14,166 nt of DNA from JAHFHB01 sp964393875 (lineage in GTDB: Bacteria; Omnitrophota; Omnitrophia; Omnitrophales; Aquincolibacteriaceae): assembly GCA_964393875.1 (NCBI GenBank), contig CAYMUZ010000040.1:1-14166 (forward strand). The letters run 5' to 3'. Under the pieces are notes generated by a model. It did no database searches. It saw only the letters and a list, made by a program, of their open reading frames with translations, and was not told the origin of the DNA. Shown here one piece after another: positions 14,150 through 14,166 of the stretch; position 1 is the first letter of the stretch; each line of letters opens with the position of its first letter. The translations under genes and the position numbers were made by a program.

Positions 14150-14166
14150 ACCCGCTCCTTTAGGAA

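Noticed and set aside
1..14166. CRISPR arrays, tRNA or rRNA genes
   Set aside because: I saw no regularly spaced repeats with unique spacers, no cloverleaf-like sequence with conserved GTTCRANNC arms, and no rRNA-like stretch; this was by eye only.

Overview
The window reads like an accessory-rich stretch of a bacterial chromosome. I suspect Candidatus Omnitrophota (OP3) or a close relative. The main reason is the 1,559-codon ORF with recurring R-S-E-M-R junctions between modules, a style I associate with large Omnitrophota proteins from memory. No marker gene in the window confirms this. Predicted promoters look like ordinary sigma-70 elements, and one gene in the middle uses a TTG start supported by a good ribosome binding site.

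Positions 1-5954 hold central carbon metabolism. The 5' part of aceE (homodimeric pyruvate dehydrogenase E1, minus strand) runs off the left edge. It is divergent from a short lipoate-protein ligase gene (plus strand), whose product could lipoylate the E2 partner of that complex. A 1,170-codon minus-strand gene converges on the ligase and best fits the unusual diphosphate-dependent (PPi-type) phosphoenolpyruvate carboxykinase. These three genes act around the PEP/pyruvate/acetyl-CoA node.

Positions 5955-6470 are a mosaic without an intact gene. They hold a well-formed promoter with a palindrome for the PEPCK gene, a 21-bp direct repeat, the C-terminal remnant of an IS4-type transposase, a REP-like GC hairpin, and a perfect 16-bp inverted repeat in front of the next gene.

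Positions 6471-9466 look like a small acquired islet. Two different AAA ATPases with a C-terminal DUF4143 / PD-(D/E)XK-like region flank a minus-strand AbrB-type antitoxin gene whose reading frame runs on into non-native sequence. Both ATPase genes begin ATGATG, lack a Shine-Dalgarno sequence, have a predicted promoter only 5-8 nt from the start codon (so probably leaderless mRNAs), and carry a perfect palindrome overlapping that promoter.

Positions 9470-14166 are filled by the giant minus-strand protein gene, convergent with the second ATPase with 3 nt between the stop codons. Its modules include a GHKL ATPase without an obvious phosphoacceptor histidine domain and a degenerate protein-kinase-like fold, separated by R-S-E-M-R motifs. 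One junction is preceded by a strong Shine-Dalgarno-like sequence. This protein and the palindrome-controlled ATPases are the parts of the window most likely to hold undescribed biology.
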